Shown: in pieces, positions 43,324-55,300 of the stretch
Layout of the letters: each line of letters opens with the position of its first letter
Position numbering within the stretch: position 1 is the first letter of the stretch
NCBI GenBank assembly: GCA_001414485.1
Contig: LLEY01000061.1
Coordinates: forward strand, 1-64,000
Source: Calycina herbarum
Taxonomy: Eukaryota; Ascomycota; Leotiomycetes; Helotiales; Pezizellaceae
Length of the DNA: 64,000 nt
Reading direction: 5' to 3'
Notes under the pieces: model-generated
Database searches by the model: none
What the model was told of the DNA's origin: nothing
What the model saw: only the letters and a program-made list of their open reading frames with translations
Translations under genes and position numbers: made by a program

Positions 43324-43618
43324 TAGTGATATTCTGGTCTATGTTTAAGAAGTGGTCTATGCGTAAAATCGTGACTTTTTGAATTATGAAAATCTCGACT
43401 GGATTTATAGGTGTATAGCATTATAATATAATAACCACGTTATAGAATTAAAAGCTACAAGAAATATAGATTCTTTACTATATAGTTTAATTTTCTATAT
43501 AATTAGAATATTAACTAGAAGTATATTTATATATACTTAAAATATAATTTTCTAGAAATATTTTTTTTACGATTTCTATGTATGGACTATATCTTAAACA
43601 TAGACTGGAATATCACTG
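43324..43618. mobile_element. MITE with TA target duplication (Tc1/mariner-like)
   Basis: 295-bp AT-rich element. The left end TAGTGATATTCTGGTCTATG and the inverse of the right end, CAGTGATATTCCAGTCTATG, match over about 28 bp except for C/T and G/A changes. TA flanks both sides (43322-43323 and 43619-43620). No coding capacity. The ends differ from the 17.5-28.0 kb element, so it belongs to another family. It lies upstream of the ExoX-C-like gene and downstream of the MFS gene. Confidence 0.85.
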
Positions 43619-43858
43619 TAATTATTGCCCCCTATTATCGCTTGTTCGATTTTTGAACCAATTACAGCCTAAACCTCGCGTAACTTGCAATTTACTCCTT
43701 TTTAAAGGGCCTACAACCAAGTCAACTATCCTCGTTAATATATACACGCATGCATCTCAAAGCCGACAAAGTCTTCTTGAAGTAAACATTATTCTATACT
43801 CAGCAATAGCTGCTTTTACACCTAATTTATCAACTCCTAATACACAAACAGCACAATC

Positions 43859-45584
43859 TCATCGCCCTAATTTTGCAGCCTTAGCAGCAGCCCTTTTCTC
43901 AATCCACCCAATTCCAAACCCAGTCCATACCGTCAAAGCAACGACAAAAGCAAGCGCACTGGCATACCCATGCGTCTTCTTGTAAGCCGGCGCCTGACTA
44001 CTTGGAAACTGATACTGTTGAAAAGGAATAACAACCGCCTGTCCAAAACTACCCATAAATGCCAAAGTGAAAGCTCTCAGTTGAGAATCGCCTCCACAGA
44101 CAATGTTCACCCATCCCGCGAGGAGTGGAGAAATACATCCATAACATCCAGCCAGACAGTAGACAAAGATCTTGAGTCCACTTGGTACGTTCCAGATTGT
44201 AAGGACGATATAAACGAATGTGAGGATGATACCGATGCCAGCGCATACCGGTCCTCGTTTACCAATTTTATCGGCCAAGAAACCAGTTCCGATCATGAAG
44301 AAGAAGTTCACCGCTCCAATTATGGTGGGTAAGTTATTTATCTGAGGAACGGAGTAGGTCTTCTCAGCTTTCAACCACAGACCGAAGAATTGCATGATGT
44401 AGGAACCAGCTGTTAACGTCCAGAGTCCCCATCCGATGGAGAAGGTCCAAAGTTGCCAGGATACCGCAATTCTTTTGAGGGCTGTCATGTCGAGTTTTCC
44501 GACCGGGGTGCGGCCTTCTTCGGCGATACGTTCTTTGGCTCGGTTTATTTCCCATTCGTTGAGGTAGAAGGCTTTTGTTGTTTCGGGGGTGTCGGGGAAG
44601 AAAATCTTTGACATGTTAGTAATTCATTTTTTAGATTACTTTTTTAAAAGGGGAAGAAGGCACTTACGAAACCATAGATTGCGATGGGAATCGCGAGGAT
44701 GAAGTCAAAGATGAATAACCATCTCCAAGCACTCATTCCGCCCTTGCCTTCCATACCGGTGTATAAAGCGGATTGAAGATACCCCGAAAACATCTGGCCG
44801 AGAACGCCAGAAATCACAAAAAGTGAACTGCGTCTGGCGAGCTCGGATTTTCTGTACCATGATCCGAGGACGTAGTGGATTCCTGGGAACGCTGCTGATT
44901 CGAAGAAACCGATGCAAAATCTGAGTGCATAAAACTGTCCAGCTGTATTGCACTTATAGAGGAATAATACTGTTTAGGTTAGCAATGGCTCAAATATTTT
45001 TGGATAATTTATTCCTCAGACTATGAGATAGAACAAAAAAGGCTTACCGAAGAAAGACCAAGATAACATGCAAGAGGGCAACCATATACGTGGCGGAACA
45101 ACTGTGATGACCAAATTTGAAAGGGGACCACCGATAATATAACCGATGAAAAAGTAAGTGTTCATCCAGCTCAGCTATATTGCGAAGGTTGTTAGCTTGA
45201 ATTCCTCTTTCACCAAGATCTCTGATATCCGTTGAAGTAGTTGGTCGAACATACCTCGTTTGCTTTTCCAAATCCAAGTTCTTCGGACATTCCAGAAACG
45301 TATGCGTTTGAGATGTTCGTCTGATCCAGGTACTTGTTGAAAAAGCAAAGACAGCTGTAACTCAACAAAAACCAATCGAGTTTGAATATAAGTCTTTTTT
45401 CCTGCTTTGAGGTTCCAGGTTCATGCCAATGAAACCATCTACCCCCCTCCTTCGTCTCATTGTTTACCGGTGTAGATTCGGTATTCTGTGCTGCAGTGCT
45501 GTCGGAATCGTGGCTATCCTTTACATCAATAGACGTCTCATGAGAAGGAGCTTTATTGTCCGATAAATGATTAACGGTCGCCAT
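43859..45584 (-). CDS. MFS transporter, anion:cation symporter (Dal5/Liz1-like)
   Basis: Proton-coupled uptake of a small organic anion or short peptide at the plasma membrane, as known for the ACS family. Four exons: 45584-45255, 45174-45048, 44969-44668 and 44605-43859; 501 residues in consistent phase. The N-terminal 65 residues are hydrophilic. TM1 begins KLDWFLLSYSCLCFFNKYLDQTNISNAYVSGM, the characteristic opening of pantothenate (Liz1/Fen2)-like members. GYIIGGPLSN (TM2-loop) and RFCIGFFESAAFPGIHYVLGSWY (the TM4 RFxxG..E motif) follow, then a central loop with the FFPDTPETTKAFYLNEWE motif. Six further helices end before a basic tail. No lesion. It is divergent from the alpha/beta hydrolase with 412 bp between starts, and its likely cargo is something the hydrolase and oxoprolinase next door can use. 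Confidence 0.9.
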
Positions 45585-45996
45585 TTTGAAGTCCTGAGCA
45601 AGGATACGCGCTCTAGATGTTGACTACTTTATTTAGAAAAAAGTGGAGAGTAACATCAGAAAGAAGGTTGAGGTTGACCATCTTGGTTGTTTTATGTATT
45701 CCCAGTGTAACATCGGATTTACACCAGGATAAAATCGAAGCTCCAATCGCGTGCTAAAGAAATCTTTGTCGCGTTCGTAATCAGTCCCAACGAAGTAATT
45801 TTTCGTCGGCAATTCATCTTGTTGACCCCGCTACGGGCCCGCTCCCGATGCCTTTGCGAACCCGCCAACGCAGATGGGCCGCCCCCTCCACCCTTGAAAT
45901 TGAGACCCCCGTAACAAGTATCGGGGTCGTGATATTGATAGTCCATAAGCCAAAAGATTGAAAGGAGTTATCCCATACGCAAAGTGTTGAATAAAG
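45585..45996. promoter_or_regulatory. Shared divergent promoter, MFS transporter / alpha-beta hydrolase
   Basis: 412 bp between start codons of divergently transcribed genes, a layout that allows co-regulation. It contains a GC-rich core (about 45,830-45,915). No specific operator could be assigned. Confidence 0.5.
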
Positions 45997-47051
45997 ATGG
46001 TAGACTTTGTCGAAATAAATGGTGCTCGTTTGGCCTACCGACTTGAAGGCCCGGGAACTGCCCCATTATTCATAACGCTGCATGGAGGGAGAGGGTTTGG
46101 TTAGTGTTTTTCGTGGATGCCCGAAAATCAAAGTATAACAAACTAATTGCTAGTTTTAGGTGATCATAAGTCTGACTTCAAGGCTTATTCGCCTTTGAAT
46201 GACAAATATCGGGTGCTTTCCTTTGATTTTCGAGGCCATGGCCAGAGCTCCGAAAATGGGCCATACACCTTCAAGCAATTGGTAGATGACATTGACGCAA
46301 TGAGAATTCATTTTGCTGGTGTAGAAAGCCAAATAGTCCTATGTGGAGGCAGCTTTGGAGGATATCTGGCGCAACAGTATGCGATAGAATATCCATCCAA
46401 GGTCTCACATCTCTTCTTGAGAGGAACAGCGCCTTCTTATCATCGTAGGACTACCAAGCCCTTCTATTGTACAAGATCTGACAATTCCAAGACGAGGAAC
46501 ATGCAACCAAGACATTAGAAGAGAGGCTGGCACTGGCACCTTGCGCATCGAGAGAGATGCTAGTTGGAGGGGTATTCGGAAGCTTCAAGAATGACGAGGA
46601 GTTCAGGCTCGTCATGTTCGCTTTGGGACCTCTGTATAGCGAGTCCTACAAACCCGACGCAGCGCTCCAGAAGTGTCTTGAAACAGTATATCGCTCGAAA
46701 ACACATAGTAAGAAATATTGTCCGTATTACCAGCTATACATGCTTGCTAATATCAGTACAGATGATCTATATTCGGAACGTGAGAAGTACTTTGATTATC
46801 GAGAGAAGCTGCCAGGAATCGCGGCGGAAACTCTGGTGATAGTAGGAGAAAAAGATTGGATATGTACACCAGGTAAGAAACTTCTGAAGTCTGAAAGAGA
46901 TCACACTAAAGAGATTCATCCAGATCAATCACGCTTCATCGCTGGTGCTATCCCCAAGGCGACACTTGTCGTTTTCCCTGGTGCAAATCATGGAGTGCAC
47001 CTCGAGAAGAACGCTGAGGTTTTGGAGAAAATCCGGGAGTTTTTGAAGTAG
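45997..47051 (+). CDS. Alpha/beta-hydrolase, proline-iminopeptidase-like
   Basis: 298 residues from exons 45997-46099, 46160-46444, 46492-46872 and 46924-47051; introns 60, 47 and 51 bp, all after the first base of a codon. Fold landmarks: ITLHGGRGFG (oxyanion region), YRVLSFDFRGHGQS, DIDAMRIHF, and the nucleophile elbow CGGSFGG (Ser in GxSxG). The acid and histidine are in LVIVGEKDWICTPDQSRF and VVFPGANHGVHLE. The spacing and the YRVxSFDxRGxGxS / VDDIDxxR pattern fit proline iminopeptidase-like enzymes, which remove N-terminal residues, but esterase or lactonase activity is equally possible. If intron 3 were retained the frame stays open and adds 17 residues; splicing gives the better family match. 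It precedes the oxoprolinase gene by 487 bp on the same strand. Confidence 0.82.
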
Positions 47052-47538
47052 TTCGAACATATGACATGACTGTACTAGAGCCGATAAGTACCATATCGAC
47101 TGAAATGAATCTTGTTCTAATCATCCAAAAAATATGTGTTCGTGATGAGAAGCGAGTGGCGGAGAGATGCCGACAGCGGCGATTCAGTTGATTTTTAGAG
47201 CGTGTCGCTAACTTCGCACCTTGCGAGTTAACCCAAATCCACCCCATCTTTGCAACACTGCAACTCTCCCGTCCATTTTGGCATCCCATTTTTGACCATA
47301 TTAATAAACAATTGTCGGACTAACCCCGACTCATACGCTAGCAAGACGGGCAAGGCTATCTTGAAAATGAATCCATGCAAAGCGTTGCCTCGAAAAAGAA
47401 TTGTGGGATGGGGTGGAAGACATCTTGAATCGCAATAATGCCGTACAAGTGTACGCACCCAACCATCAACCCAAGATTTGTATTTTCATAGTGTGATTCC
47501 GTCATTTTTTCCTTCGTTGTTTATATTGAGCTGAAGAA
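47052..47538 (+). promoter_or_regulatory. Promoter region of the 5-oxoprolinase gene
   Basis: 487 bp between the hydrolase stop and the oxoprolinase ATG, holding the 3' UTR of the former and promoter of the latter. No independent gene is seen. Confidence 0.45.
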
Positions 47539-50500
47539 ATGTCTGCCAACACCCCAGATATCAGAATATCCATAGGTAAGACCATCACTCCTGATTTTGG
47601 CCTTGCAACAGAGCTAATTTTCAGTGTTATAGATCGTGGAGGAACATTTTGTGACGCTCTTGTCCAAATCGCGGGGCAGAAAGATATCATCTTCAAACTC
47701 CTTTCCGAAGATCCCCAAAATTACAAAGATGCGCCCACCGAAGCCATTCGTCGAGCGCTCGAATTCGCAGAGGGGAAACCTATACCAGGAGGGGAGAAAT
47801 TGGATGGTTCGAGAATTGGTTCGTGGAATATACCCAGATAAAAGACCTACGCTCATCCTGGGGGGTAGAATCATGCCGGATCGGCACAACGGTCGCGACC
47901 AATGCCCTGTTGGAACGAAAAGGGGAGCGATTTGCGCTACTCACTACAAAGGGGATGAAGGACGTCTGCGAGATTGGAGACCAATCTAGACCGGAACTCT
48001 TCAACCTCAATATCCGCAAACCTGATGTTCTGTTTTTGAAAGTGGTAGAACTCGACGAGAGAGTGACGATTGAAGATTACGACATGAATCCATACCCGAA
48101 AGACTTTTCCGGAGACCTTACACATGACCCAGAACTGGTCCGGACAGCGAGTGGGGAGGTTATAAGGGTACTGCAGAAACTCGATGTGGAAGAAGCCCGA
48201 AAAACACTTCTGGAATTACGAGAAGATGGGTACAACTCAGTCGCTATTTGTTTTATGCACTCTTACATATTCCCGGACCATGAACTGGAAGTTCTGTCCA
48301 TAGCAAAGGAAGTTGGCTTCGAGTTTGCTACGGCTTCCTCATCGATAAGTTCGTACATCAAAATGTTAAGGAGAGGGACTTCAGTATGCTCCGAAGCATA
48401 TCTGTATCCAATAATCCGACGTTACGTGGACAACTTCCAATCAGGATTTAAAACCCTACCCCAAAGAGTAGAGTTTATGTGCTCAGATGGTGGTCTTAGG
48501 CAAGCGCAAAAGTTCTCGGGCAACGAGGCACTTCTAAGTGGCCCTGCAGGCGGGGTGGTTGGAATTGCCCGATCATGTTATGACGATGTGGAGAAATCTG
48601 CTATTATTGGTTTCGATATGGGTGGTACAAGTACCGATATTTCTCGGTACGATGGGAAATATGAACATCTAATGGAAGCCAAGATCGCTGGCCGGACAAT
48701 TGCTACCCCAATGCTGTCAATTCAAACTGTCGCAGCTGGAGGTGGCTCGATATTGTTTGCAAGAAATGGACTCTTTGTAGTAGGACCTGAAAGTGCTGGA
48801 GCGCATCCAGGTCCTGCGTGCTATCGAAAGGGCGGTCCATTAACGATAACTGATGCCAACCTATTCCTTGGACGCTTAGTCGTGTCCTCGTTTCCATATA
48901 TATTTGGTCCCGGTGCCGATGAGCCTCTCGATGAGAAGATTGTTCAAGAAAAGTTCCAAGAAATTACCAAAGAAATCAATTCGCAATCCAACCAAAATCT
49001 GACGCCTGAAGATGTGGCTCTTGGATTCTTAAGAATTGCGAATGAGAGTATGAGCAGACCTATCAGAAACGCAACCGAAGCTCGAGGTTTTGTGCCAGAC
49101 CAACATAACCTTGTCAGTTTCGGTGGCGCTGGTGGTCAACATGCAACAGCTATTGCGAGTAACCTTGGGATCAAGAGAGTTCTCATCCACAAGTATTCGT
49201 CTATTCTCTCTGCATATGGAATATCCTTGGCTCAGCTACAGTCTGAGGCATCTGCTCCATATTCAAGCGTCTTCAGTAAGAGTGTACTACCAGACATCCG
49301 AGAGAAAATCTCAAAGTTACAGTCTGAAGTCCGAGATTCCTTGCTGTCTCAAGGAGTCAACGAGTCCTCGATAGCTTTCGAGATCACTTTAAGCATGAGA
49401 TATAAAGGTTCCGATACCAATATCGATATCAGGCAATCGGCGGATGATGAATATGGGGAAGCTTTCATTGCCACCCATTTCCGAGAATTTGCCTTTTCAC
49501 TTAGTCGAGACGTCATCGTTGACGCTGTTAAAGTTCGAGGTATCGGAAGCTCATATACGGGATCTGAAATGTCCTCACCTCTCGGGGAATTAGAGAAAGT
49601 ACGTACGACTGGTACTCGACCCCTGGCTGCCTCTCAACAGTGTGTATATATCGAAGGATCATGGACTTCAGTTCCCATCCATAAACTTGAGGATCTTCCT
49701 AACCACTCAATAATCGAGGTTTGTCCATCCACTATCCCTTACCACGACATTTTTAACATCATAGGGACCTGCTTTAATTATCGACAAAACTCAGACGATC
49801 TTCGTTGAGCCACTATTTTGTGCTTATTTGGCCACGGATCATGTTATTATTGATCGAGTCGCAGACCAAACAGTTCTCGAACCGGTGGTAGCGACTGCTA
49901 TTAATCCTATTCTGCTGTCAGTTTTTGGACATCGCTTCAGTTCAATTGCTGAGCAGATGGGGAATACGCTTCAGAGGATTTCTATTAGTACTAGTATTAA
50001 GGAGAGGTTGGATTTTTCTTGTGCTATTTTCTCGCCTGGTAAGTCACCTCCAGTAACTCCATATATTCGGGGCTAAAACTTTGGTACAGACGGATCTCTG
50101 GTGGCAAATGCTCCCCACATCCCAATCCATCTCGGAAGCATGCAATTTGCAATTCAACACCAACATAAATTATGGAATGGGAAGCTTCAGGTGGGAGATG
50201 TACTATTGACGAACCACCCAGAATGTGGAGGTACACATTTACCAGATCTCACTGTAATCACGCCTGTTTTCTTCGAAAACCAGCTAGTCTTTTATGTGGC
50301 TTCCCGAGGTCATCATACAGATATTGGTGGCAAGGGAATTACCTCGATGGTTCCAGACTCTAAGGAGCTTTGGGAAGAGGGTGTTAACATCCGGTCGATG
50401 AAAATCGTTAGTGGTGGTACGCTTATGGAGAACGATATTCGGGCGGCCTTTGATGCTGCTGCAAATTTCCCAGGTTGCAGTGCAACGAGACGTATTGAAG

Positions 50501-51552
50501 ACAATCTTTCCGATCTCAAGGCTCAGATATCTGCGAATCAACGTGGTATCCTACTTCTGAACAAACTCTGCTCCGAGTTCACACTTCCCGTTGTACACAA
50601 ATACATGGATGCCATTCAAGGAAACGCTCAAGTAGCAATTGAAAATTACCTACGCGAGATTGCTGTCAAACACCCCGAACCTTTAACAGCAGTAGATTTC
50701 TACGATGATGGCACACCTGTCAAACTCTCCATCACCATCGATGCCAAACTCGGAACCGCCACCTTTGACTTCACAGGCACTGGTCCCCAAACCCTAGGAA
50801 ACATGAACTGTCCCATCTCCATCACCCACTCAGCGGTAATCTACGCCCTCCGCTGTCTTATCAACCTGGAAATTCCCCTCAACCAAGGCTGCCTAAACCC
50901 CATCACTATTATAGTCCCTAAAGGTAGTATCCTCAACCCCACCAGCTCTGTGGCCATTTGCGGCTCCACAATTGCCTCCCAACGTATCACTGATACCATA
51001 TTCCGAGCATTCGGAGCTTGTGCTGCCAGCCAAGGATGTGCAAATAGTTTCGGTTGGGGCATGGGTGGAAAAGACAGCGTCACAGGAGAAGTCACTAAAG
51101 GCTGGAATTACGGGGAAGCAATCGGGGGCGGTAGTGGTGCAGGACCTGGCTGGGACGGCGCAAACGCTGTCAATGTCCATGCTACCAATACTCGGAACAC
51201 CGATCCAGAGGTCATAGAGAAACGCACTGCTGTGTTAGTTAGACAATACTCCATTAGACGGGGTAGTGGGGGAAAGGGAAGGTGGAAAGGGGGAGATGGA
51301 ACGATTAGAGAGATTGAAGCGAGGGAGAAATTGAGATTCAGTATTTTGAGTGAGAGGAGGGTTTTCCAGCCTTATGGCATGGAGGGGGGTGAGGCGGGGA
51401 TGGTGGGGTTGAATTTGGTGTGGAAGAGGAATGGGGAGGGGGCGTTGGATAGGATAAGTCTTGGGGGGAAGGGGGTGGTGGAGTTGGATGTTGGGGAGAT
51501 TATTCAGATTAACACTCCGGGTGGTGGGGGGTGGGGGAGGGTTGGTTCGTAG
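47539..51552 (+). CDS. 5-oxoprolinase / hydantoinase A+B fusion (ATP-dependent)
   Basis: Full-length eukaryotic-type protein, 1,269 residues, expected to hydrolyse 5-oxoproline to glutamate using ATP; related family members act on hydantoins. Exons 47539-47575, 47633-47818, 47869-49718, 49765-50038 and 50090-51552 (introns 46-57 bp). HydA half: ISIDRGGTFCD at the N-terminus, IGTTVATNALLERKGER (about residue 75), GPAGGVVGIARS, and the ATP-site motif GFDMGGTSTDISR. The junction reads GPALIIDKTQTI, showing A and B are one gene, not two. HydB half: SVFGHRFSSIAEQMG, STSIKERLDFSCAIFSPDG, ANAPHIPIHLGSMQ, NHPECGGTHLPD, and a final PGGGGWG. Taken separately, the A half would appear to end at 49806 and B to start later, but the intron at 49719-49764 restores continuity. 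Intact. Neighbouring transporter and hydrolase suggest use of pyroglutamyl compounds (inference). Confidence 0.92.
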
Positions 51553-52393
51553 ATGAGAAGAGGGGTTTTTAATGGAGAATCTCTAGATTTAAGATAAGCG
51601 AGCATACTCTGCGAACAACCCGTACTGGAGTAGCTCTCGTATAATTACGAACATTATTCCAGATGACTTAGGAAAAATCGGGTTCCATTATTTGGTACGG
51701 AAGTCGTATAAAGCATGTATAAAGTCTAAGCTAGCACCACAACGCCATAGGCATAATTTATACGGTCGCTAACACAACACTATAGTCAATAAGTAGTGCA
51801 CGCCAAAAATCGACTTGCATTTAAGCGTGACTTACCGTAGCCGCCCCGCGTCTTCCATAGCCATAGCCTCCACCAATTAGCAATTTCGTACCAAATAATC
51901 GCACCCGAAAAATCGAATCTCAGGGGGGGGGGGGTTCACGTGGAAGCCCTGCCATCTTATCACGTGTCCTATTTGATCTATCCCGCACGTCCAAACATTG
52001 ACCATTTTTCTTATCTAGAAAAATAGTCTTATTTGCCCTGCTGCAGGGCTGTGTTTTATATTACTTGAAGTTCGAATCAGATGACGATGATCAGGCAAAC
52101 GCGGATAGCCTGCAGCTGGCACTCAGCTGGGCGTATTGGGGGCCGTGAGAATCCACGACTTCACGACGAGCCTCACGACCCCCCCTCTCTTTCAATATAT
52201 CATGCAACCACAATTCAGATTCTAGGACCAAGATACTACCTAGCCATTCCTCTTGCCCCGCTAGCTCGGTCTTTGGCGACGCAAAGCTATTCGTCCACGC
52301 TGGCATTCGGGTCTCCATGCCACCCCGCAAGGCTGCGAAAACACAGCCGGATTTTCAACATTTTGATGGTATATCCAAACTCGTCATTTCGAT
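51553..52393. other. Intergenic with a 12-G homopolymer and CACGTG sites
   Basis: About 840 bp between the oxoprolinase stop and the start of the NACHT-ankyrin pseudogene. Notable are a run of 12 G at 51923-51934 and CACGTG at about 51,938 and 51,961, possible bHLH (E-box) sites in the former promoter. Nothing else supported. Confidence 0.5.
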
Positions 52394-55300
52394 ATGGCAG
52401 GTCCTCTTTCAGTTGCCGGTAGCATTGCTGGACTCGTTTCCATAGCAGATTCTGTTTTTACTCGCACATATCGCTATGCTAGAGGAGTCAAGAACGCTGA
52501 AAAGGACATAGCCGAATTGGCGTCAGGAATCCGATCGTTGTCTGGGCTTTTGCATGGCCTAGCCTTGGTTATAGAAGAACTTCAAAAGGATACAACATCA
52601 GAGACCAACTTCCGACTTCATCACATCAATGCTTGTCGCGCAACTCTCACGAAGGTCGAAAATAAACTTGAAAAGCTCGATCCAGCCACGCCTCGAGACA
52701 GCAGAACAGTGACGCTTTCAAAAAGACTAAAATGGCCTTTTTCTAGCTCCGAGACGAAGGAATTGATTGTTGAGGTTGAGCGACACAAAACAACTATTAA
52801 TATCGCACTATCCGCGGATACTCTGTCTACCGTATTCCAAGCGCTGTCACGCCAGAACGTGATCGCTGAAGAGCTTAGCGAATTGAAGAGCGAGTTGAAG
52901 TCGAGGTGGGCCACGGAGACACATATATCTGTCGGTAAAGAGCGAAAAGAAGTCTTGGAATACTTCGGAAGAGTTGATTCAACCTTAAATCATCAAGCAA
53001 ATCTCAAACTCCGCCACCCTTTAACGGGGTTGTGGGTGACCGAAGGAGAGACATTTCGCAGTTGGCTTCGGATTCGCAATTCAAAATTGTGGCTCTCAGG
53101 TGTCGCTGGTGGTGGAAAAACGATTCTAGCGGCCTCTCTGATCGAAGAAACCATGGACGATAGTAGCTCTAACCAAGCTGTTGCCTTTTTTTATTGCGAC
53201 TATTAAGACCCCGAGAAACAAAAGCCCATCAATATCATCGGTTCTTTGGCGGCACAACTCGGACGCCAAGCAGAGGACGCATTTGCATTACTCCAAGGTC
53301 TTTACAAAACCTGCCATCCAGAGGATCGAGCCTCTATTTCTCCAGAACTTACTCATCTTACCGCGACCGTGCTGGAGATGGCCAACCACTTTGAAGAAGT
53401 GCCGATTATTGTTGACGGCCTTGATGAATGTGGAATAAACACTATCACGGTGATTGAATCACTTAACAAACTTGTGTCCAACCATCAAAGCAATATTCGC
53501 CTCTTGGTACTCGGTCGGGAAGATCTTGGAATACGTGAGGTGCTTGAGAAAGAATACACTTATTTAGCAATCGCCGCAAAGAGCAAAGACCTAGAGCTTT
53601 ACGTCGCTGCCGAGTTGGAGGCAAGAAAAGGAGCTGGGAGAGGAAGATTGCGTATTAGGAACCAGGAGCTAAAAGAACATATCATGAAGACTCTAGTTGA
53701 GCGGGCCCCTGGAATGTAAGTCTCGGGATTTCGAACAAAAGCGCTATGGCATCTGGAATGGGCTTGTCTTTTTTCCTTTTGGTTCCGTCCTGTCTTGGAA
53801 TTCACACACCAAAATCTCATATCAATAGGGTACTCGTACAGTTGAGATCTTTGTGCGAAGCTCTTTGGCTACATAGGATCTGCAATTTCAAGCTATCATG
53901 CTAAATCAAGCCTAGAGTTTTATTTCTTGACCCCTGTTGATTTCATTTCGCTAATAAGTGATCTCTCTGTTAGGTTTCGCTGGGTGTCATGCCAAATCGA
54001 TTACCTCCGCCAAGTTCCTACCGACGCTGAAAAGCGAAAAGCGTTGACAATGTTGCCACCAACACTCCATGAAACTTACGAGAGGATTCTTGATGGAGTA
54101 AATCAAAGCGGCCAAGGTATTCAGAAAATGGTCCAAGCCACCTTGCGATGGGTTGTGACAAGTCAAGGTGGAAGTCTCTCGGTTGACGCGGTCTGTGACG
54201 CCATATCGATTCAACTGGGAAACAAACGCCTTGATAAAGAGGCTCTGTATGACGAGGAAGCCATCCTGTCCCACTACAGCAGTCTCCTTCAAGTGGGGGC
54301 CGATCCCCAGATCGAGGGCTTCGAGTTAGCTCATTTCACTGTTAAGGAGTTTCTCACATCGATCAAGCCTGAGTCGCCCTTTGCCCAATATTCGCAAAAC
54401 GAGCGAGACGGGCATCGATTACTGGCAAAGGCATGTCTCACCTACATCATGTCAGAACCATTCCAATCCGACATCATAGAAGATTTTGACAAGTGGAACC
54501 TTCAGCAAATGGTATATCCTCTCAGAGCGCACGCTGCTCGTTACTGGTTCAATTATGCCCAGCATAATTGGGACGACGAGCAAATGCTTTCATTAGCTCA
54601 AGAGCTTTTCAACCCCTCCAAAACCTCATGTTTTCTCTCCTGGGCTCGGGACTATCTTTATATATACAGTTCTGCCTTTCTCGACAATTCACACAATCAA
54701 GGCAGCGTTTTCAAAGCTGCCACATATCACGTGTTCACCGGACGTGTAACTCCCCTGCACATTGCAGCCGCGTTGGGGGCATCTGAGCTATGCCAGTGGC
54801 TTATAATGTCCGGTACCCAGATCAATCAAATAAGCGACCTAGGTACACCGCTCCATTCAGCACTAGCGGTAAGTTTCCTTTTCTATCACACTTTGCCTGG
54901 TGTCCTTGACATGAATCTTCCAAGTTGAATTAGGCTGACTCCAATGCGGTTATCTAGGGGATCGATTTACTGTCGGGGCTTTTTGTTAACCCAGAATTGT
55001 TTTTGTTGCATTCTCAACCACACTATATGGTCGATAGTAGAGTGAAGGTTTTGCGCTTGTTGATCGACAAGGGTGCCGATTTCAACAAATTCTACAAGGA
55101 CCCCCGCGGTCGAGAACATTCTTGCGCATTGTTAGCTCTCCACTCAAGTACCATGAACGGTTCTAACCATCCACTTAATATTCTCGTTCGGGCAGGTATC
55201 AAGCTTGAAAAGGATTTCTTGGCATCTTTCGAACAATTAGTGGAGAATGATCATCACGATTCCGGTCAAGATAAAAATGCTCATCGAGAGTTTATCGAAG

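Noticed and set aside
53204..53206. Reading the NACHT gene as ending at this TAA (270-residue protein)
   Set aside because: The next codons continue the NACHT domain in the same frame for more than 500 bp, so the stop is a lesion, not a natural end.
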